A DNA stretch of 64,000 nt from CBDAQR01 sp965199055 (lineage in GTDB: Bacteria; Pseudomonadota; Gammaproteobacteria; Pseudomonadales; Halieaceae): the NCBI GenBank assembly GCA_965199055.1, contig CBDAQR010000003.1, forward strand, positions 496,001 through 560,000, written 5' to 3'. A program made the translations under genes and the position numbers. This document shows, one piece after another, positions 50,242-59,553 of this stretch; positions within the stretch are counted from its first letter, which is position 1; each line of letters starts with the position of its first letter. The notes below the pieces were generated by a model, which saw only the letters and a program-made list of their open reading frames with translations, ran no database searches and was not told the DNA's origin.

Positions 50242-51491
50242 CAGGTGCGGTACTCGGCGTTGATGCGCACGTAATCGTAGGACAAGTCTGAGGTCCAGAC
50301 CGTGGTCGAGCTGTCACCTCGTTGCAGGCGAACTTCGATGGTAATCTCGGCGGGCGTCATGGCCGCGATCCCCTGCTCTTCGGTGTAACTCGCAGCGCGA
50401 CACCCCTGTTCGGCAATCAGAACGCCATTAATCAATACTTCGACCCGCGCTACATCGAGGTCTGGCACATCCGCTCGCCCAATAGCGGCCAACAGCCGCC
50501 CCCAATTGGGATCACTGGCGAACAGTGCCGTTTTGACCAATGGCGAGTGCGCAATGGTATAAGCCACTTCCAGGCATTCCGCTTGCGTCAAGCCACCGCT
50601 TACCTCAACCGCTACGAACTTGCTGGCACCTTCGCCGTCGCGGACCAGTTCCTGAGCCAACTCGACAGCCAGTGATTCCAGCGCTTCTCGCAGTATCGCC
50701 AGCCGCGGGTCACTCGCAGATTCGATAGGGTCGTTGCCGGCAGCACCCGTCGCCACCAATATCGCCGCATCATTAGTTGAAGTATCTCCGTCTACCGTTA
50801 CCCGGTTAAAACTCAATTCGACGACTTCACTCCACAGCGCCTGCAGCAGCGCTTGTTCAACCGCGGCATCGGTGGCCAGGTAGGCCAGCATGGTCGCCAT
50901 ATTGGGACGAATCATGCCGGAGCCCTTGGCAATACCGGTTAACGTGACGGCTACTCCGTCTAACTCAATGCAAAGACTGCTCCCTTTCGGGCGCGTATCG
51001 GTGGTTAAAATGCCTTCGGCCGCGGGCTGCCATTGATCCTCGGCCAGTGACTCCAACGCCTGGGGCAACACTTGTTCAATCTTTTCCACCGGCAGGTGCT
51101 CGCCGATAACCCCCGTGGAAAACGGCAGAACTTCGGAGGCGGCGACATCAGCCATCCCGGCCAGGCTCGCGCAGCAACGCAGCGCATTGGTGAGACCCTG
51201 TTCGCCAGTACCGGCATTCGCGTTGCCGGTGTTCACCAACAGGTAGCGCGGCGCACCACCTTGCAGGTGTTGCTTCGCGATCGTAACCGGCGCTGCGCAA
51301 AAGGCGTTACGGGTAAAGGTTGCAGCCACGGCGCTTCCCGCAGCCAGCTCTAGCAACACCGTATCGAGACGCCCAGGCGTCTTTATGCCAGCACTAACTG
51401 CAGCCAGGCGAATACCGGCAACCGGCAACAACTCAGAGCTTGCCACAGCACTGCTTATATTTTTTGCCGGAGCCGCAGGGACAGGGTTCAT
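50241..51491 (-). CDS. argJ: glutamate N-acetyltransferase/amino-acid acetyltransferase ArgJ
   Basis: A 416-residue Ntn-type enzyme of arginine synthesis that recycles acetyl from acetylornithine to glutamate. 'GIAKGSGMIRPNMATMLAYL' contains the self-cleavage site Ala-Thr (MA/TML), which makes the nucleophilic Thr. 'FNRVTVDGDTSTNDAAILVA' and 'ASDPNWGRLLAAIGRADVPD' are the other blocks. The ATG at 51489-51491 (AGGTAGGG just before it) lies inside the end of secA, giving a 59-base overlap; a GTG 15 codons in would still overlap by 14. Coupling to secA is therefore certain. Confidence 0.95.
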   Translation of the reverse strand: MNPVPAAPAKNISSAVASSELLPVAGIRLAAVSAGIKTPGRLDTVLLELAAGSAVAATFTRNAFCAAPVTIAKQHLQGGAPRYLLVNTGNANAGTGEQGLTNALRCCASLAGMADVAASEVLPFSTGVIGEHLPVEKIEQVLPQALESLAEDQWQPAAEGILTTDTRPKGSSLCIELDGVAVTLTGIAKGSGMIRPNMATMLAYLATDAAVEQALLQALWSEVVELSFNRVTVDGDTSTNDAAILVATGAAGNDPIESASDPRLAILREALESLAVELAQELVRDGEGASKFVAVEVSGGLTQAECLEVAYTIAHSPLVKTALFASDPNWGRLLAAIGRADVPDLDVARVEVLINGVLIAEQGCRAASYTEEQGIAAMTPAEITIEVRLQRGDSSTTVWTSDLSYDYVRINAEYRT

Positions 51492-54177
51492 TGCGCCCTA
51501 CCTTCTTACCCTCACGGGTATAGGTTTGGCCCGACGGCTGTTCTGCAGCGCCCGACTCCCCTGCCTCTGCTTCTGGGCTGGGTGCTTCGCTCATTGCTGA
51601 TGCCTGAGCATGCTGGAATGCCAGTTGTTCACGTGCGGCAGCTTCGCGCCGACGCTGCTCGAGCAACTCCGCTTCATCCTGGCGCTGTATCTGAATATGG
51701 CACAGGAACTTCACCACTTCGTATTTGAGGTTCGACAGCAGCTGCTGAAACAACTCGAAAGATTCCCGCTTGTACTCCTGTTTGGGATTCTTCTGCGCAT
51801 AAGCACGCAGATGAATACCCTGGCGCAGGTGGTCCATGGTCGCCAGGTGATCTTTCCAAAGGGTGTCGAGAATCTGCAGCATGATCTGCTTTTCGATCTT
51901 GCGCATATCCGGCCCCACCTCTTCGCACTTGGCCTGATAGTGTTCTGATACGGCCTGCTGAATGCGCTCGCGCATCAGTTCTTCGTGCATGCTGTCGTCT
52001 TCATCCAGCCACTGCTGCACCGGCAGCTGCACTGCAAACTCACCTTCGAGGTGCCGCTCCAGACCGCCAATATCCCATTGTTCTTCGATGCTCATGGGCG
52101 GCACGTACTCACTAATGGCGTCATCCACAACATCGATGCGAATCGCTTCAATAGTCTCGGAGATATCCTCGGCGGCCAGCAGTTCATTGCGCTGCGAATA
52201 GATGACCTGACGCTGGTCGTTGGCAACATCATCGTATTCGAGCAACTGCTTGCGGATATCAAAATTTCGGCCCTCAACCTTGCGCTGCGCTTTCTCGATA
52301 GCGTTGGTGACCATGCGATGCTCAATCGCCTCGCCTTTCTCCATGCCCAGGGCCTGCATGAAGTTCTTCACCCGATCCGAGGCGAAGATGCGCATGAGGT
52401 TATCTTCCAATGACAGGTAAAAACGGGAAGCGCCGGGGTCACCCTGACGCCCGGCCCGACCGCGCAACTGATTATCGATCCGCCGCGACTCGTGACGCTC
52501 AGTACCAAAGATATGCAAGCCACCGGCATCGAGTACCGCCTGATGCCGTTGCTTCCAGTCACCGCGCGCGGCCTGGACCTGGTCGTCGTTGGCCGCCTCC
52601 AGGTTCTTCAGCTCCGCTTCCAGATTGCCACCCAACACGATATCCGTTCCGCGCCCGGCCATGTTCGTGGCAATCGTCACGGTGCCGCCGACACCCGCCT
52701 GCGCGATGATCTGTGCTTCCTGCTCATGGAACTTGGCATTCAGTACCTGGTGCTCGATTTTGGCCTGTTTGAAACGCCTCGACATCTCCTCCGAGGTTTC
52801 AATCGACGCCGTGCCGACCAGCACAGGTGCACCCTTCTCAATACAGGCTTTTACATCATCGACAATGGCGTCGTATTTCTCCTCACGCGACAGATACACC
52901 AGGTCATTCATATCGTCTCGAGCAGTTGGCACATTGGTGGGAATGACCACCACTTCCAGACCATAGATCTGGCGGAACTCGAACGCCTCGGTATCCGCTG
53001 TTCCCGTCATACCGGCCAATTTGCCGTAGATGCGGAAATAGTTCTGAAAGGTCGTGGACGCCATGGTCTGGCTCTCGCTCTGGATGGCGACACCCTCTTT
53101 GGCCTCAATCGCCTGGTGCAAACCCTCCGACAGGCGACGGCCTGCCATGGTCCGTCCTGTGTGCTCGTCGATCAGCACCACCTGTCCCTGCTGCACGATG
53201 TACTCGACATCACGCTGGAACAAGACGTGCGCCCGCAGCGCGGAATGCACGTGGTGCAGCAAATTGAGGTTAGTGGCGGCGTAGAGGCTGTCACCCTCTT
53301 CCAGGAGCCCCTCCTGCACCATGAGATCTTCCACAAACTGGTGCCCGGCTTCATTTAGCTCTACCTGCCGCATCTTTTCATCGATGCTGTAATGGCCTTC
53401 CTGCCCTTCTTCACCCTCTTCGGGCTCCACATGGGGCTTTAGCTTGGGAATAAAACGGTTAATGCGCTTGTAGAGTTCGGAGCTAACTTCAGCTGCTCCG
53501 GAGATGATGAGCGGGGTACGCGCTTCATCAATCAGGATGGAATCCACCTCGTCCACTATGGCGAAAGCGAGATTGCCCTGGAGTTTGTCTTCCTGGGTGA
53601 AGGCCATATTGTCACGCAGGTAGTCGAAGCCAAACTCGTTGTTAGTGCCGTAAATGATGTCTGCGTCGTAAGCCTCGGCCTTAGAATTCGGATCCTGTCC
53701 CGAAGTAATCACACCCACTTTCATACCCAGAAACTCATACAGCGGCCCCATCCACGCCGCATCACGGCTGGCCAGGTAATCGTTCACCGTCACCAGGTGT
53801 ACCGGGTCGCCCGTCAGCGCATTGAGGTATGCCGGCAGAGTCGCCACCAGTGTCTTACCCTCCCCCGTGCGCATTTCGGCAATCTTGCCCTCATGCAGCG
53901 TCAAGCCGCCGATCAGCTGTACGTCGAAGTGACGCAGCCCAAGGGTGCGTTCGCCCGCCTCTCGGACAACGGCAAATGCCTCTGGCAGGATTTGCGCCAG
54001 TGTTTCACCAGCAGCGAGACGCTGCTTGAACTGTTCAGTTTTTTCACGCAGTTGGTCATCACTGAGTGCGCCAATCTCCTCCGTCAGCGCGTTGACCTGC
54101 GCAACCACCTTGCCCATGCGTTTGAGCTCGCGGTCATTCTTGCTGCCGAAGACTAATTTTAACAACCTGGAAATCAT
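51433..54177 (-). CDS. secA: preprotein translocase ATPase SecA
   Basis: A 914-residue motor of the Sec pathway. NBD1 has 'EMRTGEGKTLVATLPAYLNA' and DEAD-like 'FAIVDEVDSILIDEARTPLI'; NBD2 has 'TNMAGRGTDIVLGGN' and 'GTERHESRRIDNQLRGRAGR'. The helical scaffold and wing follow, then a low-complexity linker rich in Glu/Ala and the zinc SEC-C motif 'NEPCPCGSGKKYKQCCG' that binds SecB and phospholipid. Length and motifs are normal. It is preceded by the M23 peptidase gene and a weak terminator, and overlaps argJ at its end. Confidence 0.98.
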   Translation of the reverse strand: MISRLLKLVFGSKNDRELKRMGKVVAQVNALTEEIGALSDDQLREKTEQFKQRLAAGETLAQILPEAFAVVREAGERTLGLRHFDVQLIGGLTLHEGKIAEMRTGEGKTLVATLPAYLNALTGDPVHLVTVNDYLASRDAAWMGPLYEFLGMKVGVITSGQDPNSKAEAYDADIIYGTNNEFGFDYLRDNMAFTQEDKLQGNLAFAIVDEVDSILIDEARTPLIISGAAEVSSELYKRINRFIPKLKPHVEPEEGEEGQEGHYSIDEKMRQVELNEAGHQFVEDLMVQEGLLEEGDSLYAATNLNLLHHVHSALRAHVLFQRDVEYIVQQGQVVLIDEHTGRTMAGRRLSEGLHQAIEAKEGVAIQSESQTMASTTFQNYFRIYGKLAGMTGTADTEAFEFRQIYGLEVVVIPTNVPTARDDMNDLVYLSREEKYDAIVDDVKACIEKGAPVLVGTASIETSEEMSRRFKQAKIEHQVLNAKFHEQEAQIIAQAGVGGTVTIATNMAGRGTDIVLGGNLEAELKNLEAANDDQVQAARGDWKQRHQAVLDAGGLHIFGTERHESRRIDNQLRGRAGRQGDPGASRFYLSLEDNLMRIFASDRVKNFMQALGMEKGEAIEHRMVTNAIEKAQRKVEGRNFDIRKQLLEYDDVANDQRQVIYSQRNELLAAEDISETIEAIRIDVVDDAISEYVPPMSIEEQWDIGGLERHLEGEFAVQLPVQQWLDEDDSMHEELMRERIQQAVSEHYQAKCEEVGPDMRKIEKQIMLQILDTLWKDHLATMDHLRQGIHLRAYAQKNPKQEYKRESFELFQQLLSNLKYEVVKFLCHIQIQRQDEAELLEQRRREAAAREQLAFQHAQASAMSEAPSPEAEAGESGAAEQPSGQTYTREGKKVGRNEPCPCGSGKKYKQCCGKL

Positions 54178-54212
54178 GTTCTGTTCCGACCCGGAATTCT
54201 GTTAATCAAATA

Positions 54213-54240
54213 CTGCAAACCCCGAATCGTGTCCGGGGTT
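54213..54240 (-). terminator. possible terminator between the M23 gene and secA
   Basis: AACCCCG and CGGGGTT pair around an eight-base loop, but the minus-strand tail (TGCAGTATTTG) is a weak T-tract. It may partly end the M23 transcript or lie in the secA leader. Confidence 0.5.
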
Positions 54241-54266
54241 AGGGAGAGCTTAAGGTGAGACCGCGA

Positions 54267-55214
54267 TCAGCGGTGGGTGCGGCGTATGTAGGTAGCGGGA
54301 TCGACCGGACGGCCGTGTTTGTAGACTTCGTAATGGACATGCGGCCCGGTAGAGCGACCACTGCTGCCCATGAAGGCGATGGTCTGCCCCTTCTTGACCA
54401 GGTCACCGACCTTAACCAGGTTTTCCTTGTTATGGGCATAGCGCGTGGTATAGCCACCGCCATGAGATATCTCGACCATGTCACCATAGCCATGACGCTC
54501 ACCCGACCAGGTGACTACGCCGCTGGCGACAGCGACGATATCGGAGCCCATCTTACCCGCGAAATCCACGCCCTGGTGCCAGGATGATTGCCCGGTGAAC
54601 GGGTCCTTACGGCGCCCAAACGCCGACGACATCCAGCCGCGCTTGATCGGCCGACCAGAGAGATAGGTTTCGTCTTGTAACTGGCGGTTTGCCAGCAGAT
54701 TCTGCAGCAGTTCAAGCTGCTGCTCGCGATCGGCTATGCGCGCCTCAAGCGAGGTCATTTCCGCGGCCAGGGTTGCCGGCGCGGCGATGGCGCCGGATTC
54801 TGTGACAGCGGTCGCAGAATCAAAATTCAGTGGTCCACCCAGCGCGGGAGACTGACTGAAATCAAATTCGCCATCGTCGAGCCCGGCTATACCCGTGAGT
54901 CGCTGACCCATAGCATCAAGGCGCAGAAGACGAGCCTCCATTTCAGCCACGGTGAGCGAAAGCGCTTGCAGCCGTCGCTCCGCCTCTGCGCGCAGCTCGG
55001 CTACCGCCAGATTTTGGGCGTCGACTTCGTCTTGCAGACTATCGAGGCTGACAGTTTCCGTGCCCTGCTGCCAGGCTTGCACCCACCAGTAGCTCAGCCC
55101 GGCAACACCTACGGGCAAACCAAACAGGCACAAAGACAGAAATGCACGGGACCAGCGACCGAGCGAAATCGCCCGGGAACCCCCGTGTTTCCTATCGATG
55201 AGAATGATTTTCAT
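54267..55214 (-). CDS. M23-family metallopeptidase (LytM domain)
   Basis: A 315-residue inner-membrane-anchored protein. A signal-anchor helix (about residues 25-47, 'AFLSLCLFGLPVGVAGLSYW') leads to a periplasmic coiled coil ('AQNLAVAELRAEAERRLQAL' and 'MTSLEARIADREQQLELLQN') and a C-terminal LytM domain. The zinc ligands His/Asp in 'SWHQGVDFAGKMGSD' and His-x-His in 'TGPHVHYEVYKHGRP' are present, so it should cut peptidoglycan cross-links. It is placed between ftsZ and secA, the place often taken by lpxC and secM. Confidence 0.95.
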   Translation of the reverse strand: MKIILIDRKHGGSRAISLGRWSRAFLSLCLFGLPVGVAGLSYWWVQAWQQGTETVSLDSLQDEVDAQNLAVAELRAEAERRLQALSLTVAEMEARLLRLDAMGQRLTGIAGLDDGEFDFSQSPALGGPLNFDSATAVTESGAIAAPATLAAEMTSLEARIADREQQLELLQNLLANRQLQDETYLSGRPIKRGWMSSAFGRRKDPFTGQSSWHQGVDFAGKMGSDIVAVASGVVTWSGERHGYGDMVEISHGGGYTTRYAHNKENLVKVGDLVKKGQTIAFMGSSGRSTGPHVHYEVYKHGRPVDPATYIRRTHR

Positions 55215-55403
55215 GGTTTGCGAAGTCAGCCCCCTTGAGGGTGCAGACTATCGCATATCCCGGTGGGAAATACCACGCTGGCAGCAAGGCCCGCCGCGCA
55301 GGGGAGACGCGCAGCGGGCCCGCTAGTTTCGGTCGCCAGATGGCGATTCCAGTGGCTTCACGCCCTCTGCGGGGCGACTTTCAGCCGCTGGAAGACAGCG
55401 GCC

Positions 55404-56549
55404 TTAGTCGGCCTGACGGCGCAGAAACGCAGGAATATCGAAATAATCCTCCTGACCGACCGCAGTCGGCAGAGGTGTCTCAATTTCCTCTTGTACCGGC
55501 GCACTGCCACCGGCAGCTGCGGCACGGCGCGGCTCTTCCATCTCCACCTGTTGCGTGGGTGCTTCCACCACCTGTAGGGGTGTGCGTACCGCCTCAGCTC
55601 CCAGACCGGTAGCAACCACAGTGACCTTGATCTCCTCGGCCATATTGGGGTCGATTACGGTACCCACCACCACCGTGGCATTTTCCGACGCGAACTCTTC
55701 AACGGTTTCACCCACCTCGGAGAACTCACCCAGCGACAGGTCGAATCCGGCGGTGATATTCACCAGGATACCGCGAGCACCCTGCAGGTCGATATCCTCG
55801 AGCAAGGGACTGCGAATGGCAGCCTCTGCAGCCTCTCGAGCACGGTCTTCTCCCCGGGCAGAACCGGTACCCATCATCGCCATACCCATCTCTGACATCA
55901 CCGTGCGAACATCCGCGAAGTCCAAGTTGATCATGCCTGGGTTGATGATGAGGTCGGCTATACCCTGCACCGCACCGAGCAGCACATCGTTGGCGGCCTT
56001 GAAAGCGTCCAGCAGAGTCGTATTCTTGCCCAGCACTTCCATCAACTTCTCGTTGGGAATAGTGATCAGCGAGTCCACGTGCTGCTGCAACTCTTTCATA
56101 CCTTCGTCGGCAACCGTCGTGCGCTTCTTGCCCTCGAACGGAAACGGACGAGTGACAACGGCCACCGTCAGAATGCCCAGTTCACGAGCAACTTCGGCTA
56201 CCACCGGCGCGCCACCGGTACCGGTTCCTCCCCCCATTCCGGCGGTAACGAAAACCATATCGGCACCGTTGAGGGCATCTGCGATGCGCTCCCGGTCCTC
56301 CAAGGCTGCCGCCCTGCCGATTTCGGGATTGGCACCGGCACCCAGGCCCTTGGTGATATCTCCACCCATCTGCAACACAGTTTTGGATTCAACATCGGCA
56401 AGTGCCTGCGCATCGGTATTGGCGCAAATGAAATCCACACCCTCCACCGAATTGGCAATCATGTGTTTGACGGCGTTACCGCCACCGCCTCCCACACCGA
56501 TGACCTTGATTACTGCACTCTCAGGTACATTATCAACTAGTTCAAACAT
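55404..56549 (-). CDS. ftsZ: cell division GTPase FtsZ
   Basis: A 381-residue tubulin homologue that forms the Z ring. 'KVIGVGGGGGNAVKHMI', 'FVTAGMGGGTGTGGAPVVAE' (the GTP signature) and 'NTTLLDAFKAANDVLLGAVQ' (T7 region, with catalytic Asp in 'NLDFADVRTVM') are normal. The C-terminal tail ends in 'DYFDIPAFLRRQAD', the peptide that FtsA and ZipA bind. The start at MFELVDN has GGGGAG in front; a reading 13 codons longer is not supported. It closes the murD-to-ftsZ division cluster and is followed by a gap of about 190 bases in which no lpxC is found. Confidence 0.98.
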   Translation of the reverse strand: MFELVDNVPESAVIKVIGVGGGGGNAVKHMIANSVEGVDFICANTDAQALADVESKTVLQMGGDITKGLGAGANPEIGRAAALEDRERIADALNGADMVFVTAGMGGGTGTGGAPVVAEVARELGILTVAVVTRPFPFEGKKRTTVADEGMKELQQHVDSLITIPNEKLMEVLGKNTTLLDAFKAANDVLLGAVQGIADLIINPGMINLDFADVRTVMSEMGMAMMGTGSARGEDRAREAAEAAIRSPLLEDIDLQGARGILVNITAGFDLSLGEFSEVGETVEEFASENATVVVGTVIDPNMAEEIKVTVVATGLGAEAVRTPLQVVEAPTQQVEMEEPRRAAAAGGSAPVQEEIETPLPTAVGQEDYFDIPAFLRRQAD

Positions 56550-56604
56550 CTTTAGTTTCTCCCCTTTTATGAAATGTCGCGCTACCACGCGACGGTTCTA
56601 CCAC

Positions 56605-57837
56605 TTAAAAATTGTTCTGCAGCCAATTGCGAAAACGCTGCCATAATCCTGCTTCTACCGGCCCGCGGCTGCCCGCAACCGACTCGTCCTGACGCGAGGC
56701 GCCGTACTGCAGCAAGCCCACGCCAGTCGAATAAATAGGGTTGCGGACAATATCCGTCAGCCCCTGTACCGACTGCGGCAAACCGACGCGAACCGGCATA
56801 TGAAAAATTTCCTCTGCCAGCTCAACCACACCTTCCATCTTGGAAGTACCACCCGTCAGCACCACGCCCGCCGGTATCAGGTCCTCGAAGCCGCTGCGTC
56901 GCAGTTCCGCCTGTACCAATGTGAAGAGCTCGTCGTAGCGAGGTTCGACCACTTCGGCCAACGCCTGTCTGGACAGGTCGCGGGGTGCGCGGTCTCCCAC
57001 GCTGGGCACCTTAATGGTCTCCTCCGGCCCTGCCAGTTGGGTCAGCGCACAGGCGTACTTAATCTTGATCTCCTCCGCATGCTGCGTCGGCGTGCGTAGG
57101 GCCATGGCGATATCATTGGTGACCTGATCGCCGGCGATCGGTATGACGCCGGTGTGGCGGATGGACCCTTCGGTAAAGATTGCGATATCCGTGGTGCCAC
57201 CACCGATATCTACCAGGCATACACCCAATTCTTTTTCATCTTCTGTCAGCACCGAGTAGCTCGACGCCAGTTGCTCCAGAATGATGTCCTCGACTTCCAG
57301 ACCGCAGCGACGGATGCATTTCTCGATATTCTGGGAGGCATTGGTGGCACAGGTCACCAGGTGCACCTTCGCTTCGAGGCGCACACCGGACATTCCCAGA
57401 GGCTCCTTGATGCCCTCCTGGTTATCGATAACGTATTCCTGCGGCAGGATATGTAGCACCCGCTGATCCGCAGGGATGGCCACCGCCTGCGCGGCATCTA
57501 TAACGCGCTCTACATCGAGGGGAAATACCTCGCGATCCCGTATCGCGACAATGCCGTGAGAGTTGAGGCTGCGAATGTGACTTCCCGCGATGCCAACGAA
57601 TACCGAATGAATCTGGCAACCCGCCATCAGCTCAGCTTCCTCCACCGCCCGCTGGATCGACTGCACGGTGGATTCTATGTTCACCACGACGCCCTTTTTC
57701 AGGCCTTTGCTGGGATGTGAGCCAATACCGACGACCTCTATGCTCCCGTCATGACTGATCTCGCCCACGATAGCCACCACCTTGGATGTGCCTATATCGA
57801 GCCCTACGATCATCTTCTTGTCCTGCCCACTGCCCAT
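56605..57837 (-). CDS. ftsA: cell division protein FtsA
   Basis: A 410-residue actin-like protein that ties FtsZ to the membrane. 'MIVGLDIGTSKVVAIVGEI' is the phosphate-1 motif, 'LGVCLVDIGGGTTDIAIFTE' phosphate 2, and 'AGVVLTGGTSKMEGVVELAE' the adenosine motif. The C-terminal amphipathic helix 'GLWQRFRNWLQNNF' is the membrane target. It starts 13 bases after ftsQ and is followed by ftsZ within 60 bases. Confidence 0.98.
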   Translation of the reverse strand: MGSGQDKKMIVGLDIGTSKVVAIVGEISHDGSIEVVGIGSHPSKGLKKGVVVNIESTVQSIQRAVEEAELMAGCQIHSVFVGIAGSHIRSLNSHGIVAIRDREVFPLDVERVIDAAQAVAIPADQRVLHILPQEYVIDNQEGIKEPLGMSGVRLEAKVHLVTCATNASQNIEKCIRRCGLEVEDIILEQLASSYSVLTEDEKELGVCLVDIGGGTTDIAIFTEGSIRHTGVIPIAGDQVTNDIAMALRTPTQHAEEIKIKYACALTQLAGPEETIKVPSVGDRAPRDLSRQALAEVVEPRYDELFTLVQAELRRSGFEDLIPAGVVLTGGTSKMEGVVELAEEIFHMPVRVGLPQSVQGLTDIVRNPIYSTGVGLLQYGASRQDESVAGSRGPVEAGLWQRFRNWLQNNF

Positions 57838-57850
57838 CAGCAGTTACCCC

Positions 57851-58627
57851 TTATGAGTCCTGTTTCTTATCGTTGTCGGAAGCGACGGCCCACGCGACCG
57901 CCGCGCCATTGCTGTAGCGCAGATCAACCCGCGCCAGCTGTCTTTGCCCTGGCGCCAGTTCCTTCTGATAGAGCAGGCCAAATCTCTCCACCCGCTGCGC
58001 AGTATTGTCACGCCCTAATACCAATTGCTCACCGCCGGCGAGTTGAGCCTGCAAACTGCCGCGTGCATCCATCGTTAGCGCCATCACCCGCAGACCCAGC
58101 TCGCGCAGTCCGTCTTGCACGATCTTGTAGCGCGCCATCACCTCTTGCTGACTATCCTGCGGTCCCGACAGGCGCGGCAGGTCTGCAGTACCGGAGTCTG
58201 CAGCCTGCTCTGGCACAAACAGATCTCCAGCGTGGTTCAGATATCCCGCGTTGCCCCAACGCGCGATTGGTAATTGTTCGCTGACTTGAATCTCAAGGCT
58301 GTTCGGCCAACGCCGCTTGATCACAACTCGGTAAACCCAGGGCAGCGACTCCAGGGAGTCGCGTATTCGACGCAAGTCGACCATCAGGAAGCCACCCTCT
58401 AGCGAATCATTGACCCGCGCAGCGAGTTGTTCTCGCGATACTTCCCTCATCTCACCGGTCACGATGACCCGCTCTACAGGCAGGCTCATCAACTGCCAAC
58501 CCGCCCAAAAAACCAGAGCGCAGCCACCCAGGCCAAACACTGAGGCCAGTGCGAATTGCCCGAGGCGGCGCAAGCCCTTGGCCACGTTGCGCCTGGGTTT
58601 TTGCTTGCGTGTAGCGCCCGTTGCCAT
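57851..58627 (-). CDS. ftsQ: cell division protein FtsQ
   Basis: A 258-residue bitopic divisome protein. A cytosolic tail rich in Arg/Lys precedes one TM helix ('LASVFGLGGCALVFWAGWQL'). The POTRA domain then starts at 'VERVIVTGEMREVSREQLAA', and the FtsQ domain includes 'LESLPWVYRVVIKRRWPNSL' and 'ISEQLPIARWG'-type sequence (VSEQLPIARWGN). It joins FtsB and FtsL in the periplasm. Start and stop overlap with ddl by one base, a compact arrangement. Confidence 0.95.
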   Translation of the reverse strand: MATGATRKQKPRRNVAKGLRRLGQFALASVFGLGGCALVFWAGWQLMSLPVERVIVTGEMREVSREQLAARVNDSLEGGFLMVDLRRIRDSLESLPWVYRVVIKRRWPNSLEIQVSEQLPIARWGNAGYLNHAGDLFVPEQAADSGTADLPRLSGPQDSQQEVMARYKIVQDGLRELGLRVMALTMDARGSLQAQLAGGEQLVLGRDNTAQRVERFGLLYQKELAPGQRQLARVDLRYSNGAAVAWAVASDNDKKQDS

Positions 58628-59553
58628 CAGTCTGCCGCCTCCATACTCAGGCAGGCAATGCGACCCACCAATTGTTCTAGCTCAATGCCTGCTGCCGCCG
58701 CTGCCATCGGTACCAGGCTGTGGCTAGTCATGCCTGGCACGGTATTGACCTCCAGTAGATAAAACTTGCCGCTGGCAGCATCGCGCATAAGATCAACCCG
58801 GCCCCAAACGCTACAGCCCAGTGAGGCGAAGGCTCGCAGTGACAAATCAGCTATTTCCGCCTCCTCCTCTGCGCTGAGCCCACAGGGACATAAATAACGT
58901 GTGTCGTCTGACAGGTACTTGGCTTCGTAGTCGTAAAACTCGTTGTCCGTCTCCATCTTGATCGCAGGCAGTGCAGCACCCCCGAGAATGGACACCGTGT
59001 ATTCGGGACCGTCAATGAGAAGCTCCGCGATGACGCGGTCACCGTATTGCGAGGCTTTATGCCAGGCGTCTTCCAATTCAGCGGCACTGCGGACACCAGC
59101 AGTACCGATACTGGAACCACCCGCCGCGGGCTTAACAAATGCAGCGCCCAGCTCCGCCATGGCCTGCGGCCAGTCAGTAGCGGCGCTCAACTCTACGAAT
59201 TCGGCGGTAGGTAATTGAATACCCCGCCACAGTTTCTTGGTGGCAACTTTGTCCATAGCCAGCGCTGACGCCAACACCCCGGAACCGGTGTAGCGCACGC
59301 CCAGTGTTTCCAGCGCTCCCTGTATGACACCATCTTCGCCACCGGCGCCGTGCAAGACGATGAACGCCAACTCAGTGCCTTCCAGGGCGGTCCACCAGGA
59401 CGGCTCAACAGGATCGACTTCCGTCACCCTTGCGCCCAGTGCGCGCAACGCATTTGCCACCGTCGCACCGCTTTGCAGGGATACGTCCCGCTCGGGTGAG
59501 CTGCCACCCAGCAGGACGGTAATCGGCATGTCGCGCAGCGATTCCAGATTCAT
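58627..59553 (-). CDS. ddlB: D-alanine--D-alanine ligase
   Basis: A 308-residue ATP-grasp enzyme joining two D-alanines for the peptidoglycan stem. 'VLLGGSSPERDVSLQSGATV', 'FIVLHGAGGEDGVIQGALET', 'AAFVKPAAGGSSIGTAGVRS' and 'KFYLLEVNTVPGMTSHSLVP' are the standard blocks, including the Glu/Asn pair for Mg. It overlaps the ftsQ start and the murC stop. 'HGAGGEDG' replaces the more usual HGxxGEDG with no loss of key residues. Confidence 0.97.
   Translation of the reverse strand: MNLESLRDMPITVLLGGSSPERDVSLQSGATVANALRALGARVTEVDPVEPSWWTALEGTELAFIVLHGAGGEDGVIQGALETLGVRYTGSGVLASALAMDKVATKKLWRGIQLPTAEFVELSAATDWPQAMAELGAAFVKPAAGGSSIGTAGVRSAAELEDAWHKASQYGDRVIAELLIDGPEYTVSILGGAALPAIKMETDNEFYDYEAKYLSDDTRYLCPCGLSAEEEAEIADLSLRAFASLGCSVWGRVDLMRDAASGKFYLLEVNTVPGMTSHSLVPMAAAAAGIELEQLVGRIACLSMEAAD

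Noticed and set aside
52492..53358. 288-codon plus-strand frame opposite secA
   Set aside because: Antisense to the conserved ATPase core of SecA, so a by-product of its codon use.
55555..56646. 363-codon plus-strand frame opposite ftsZ
   Set aside because: Ser/Thr/Pro-rich antisense translation of ftsZ; no domain and no initiation signal.
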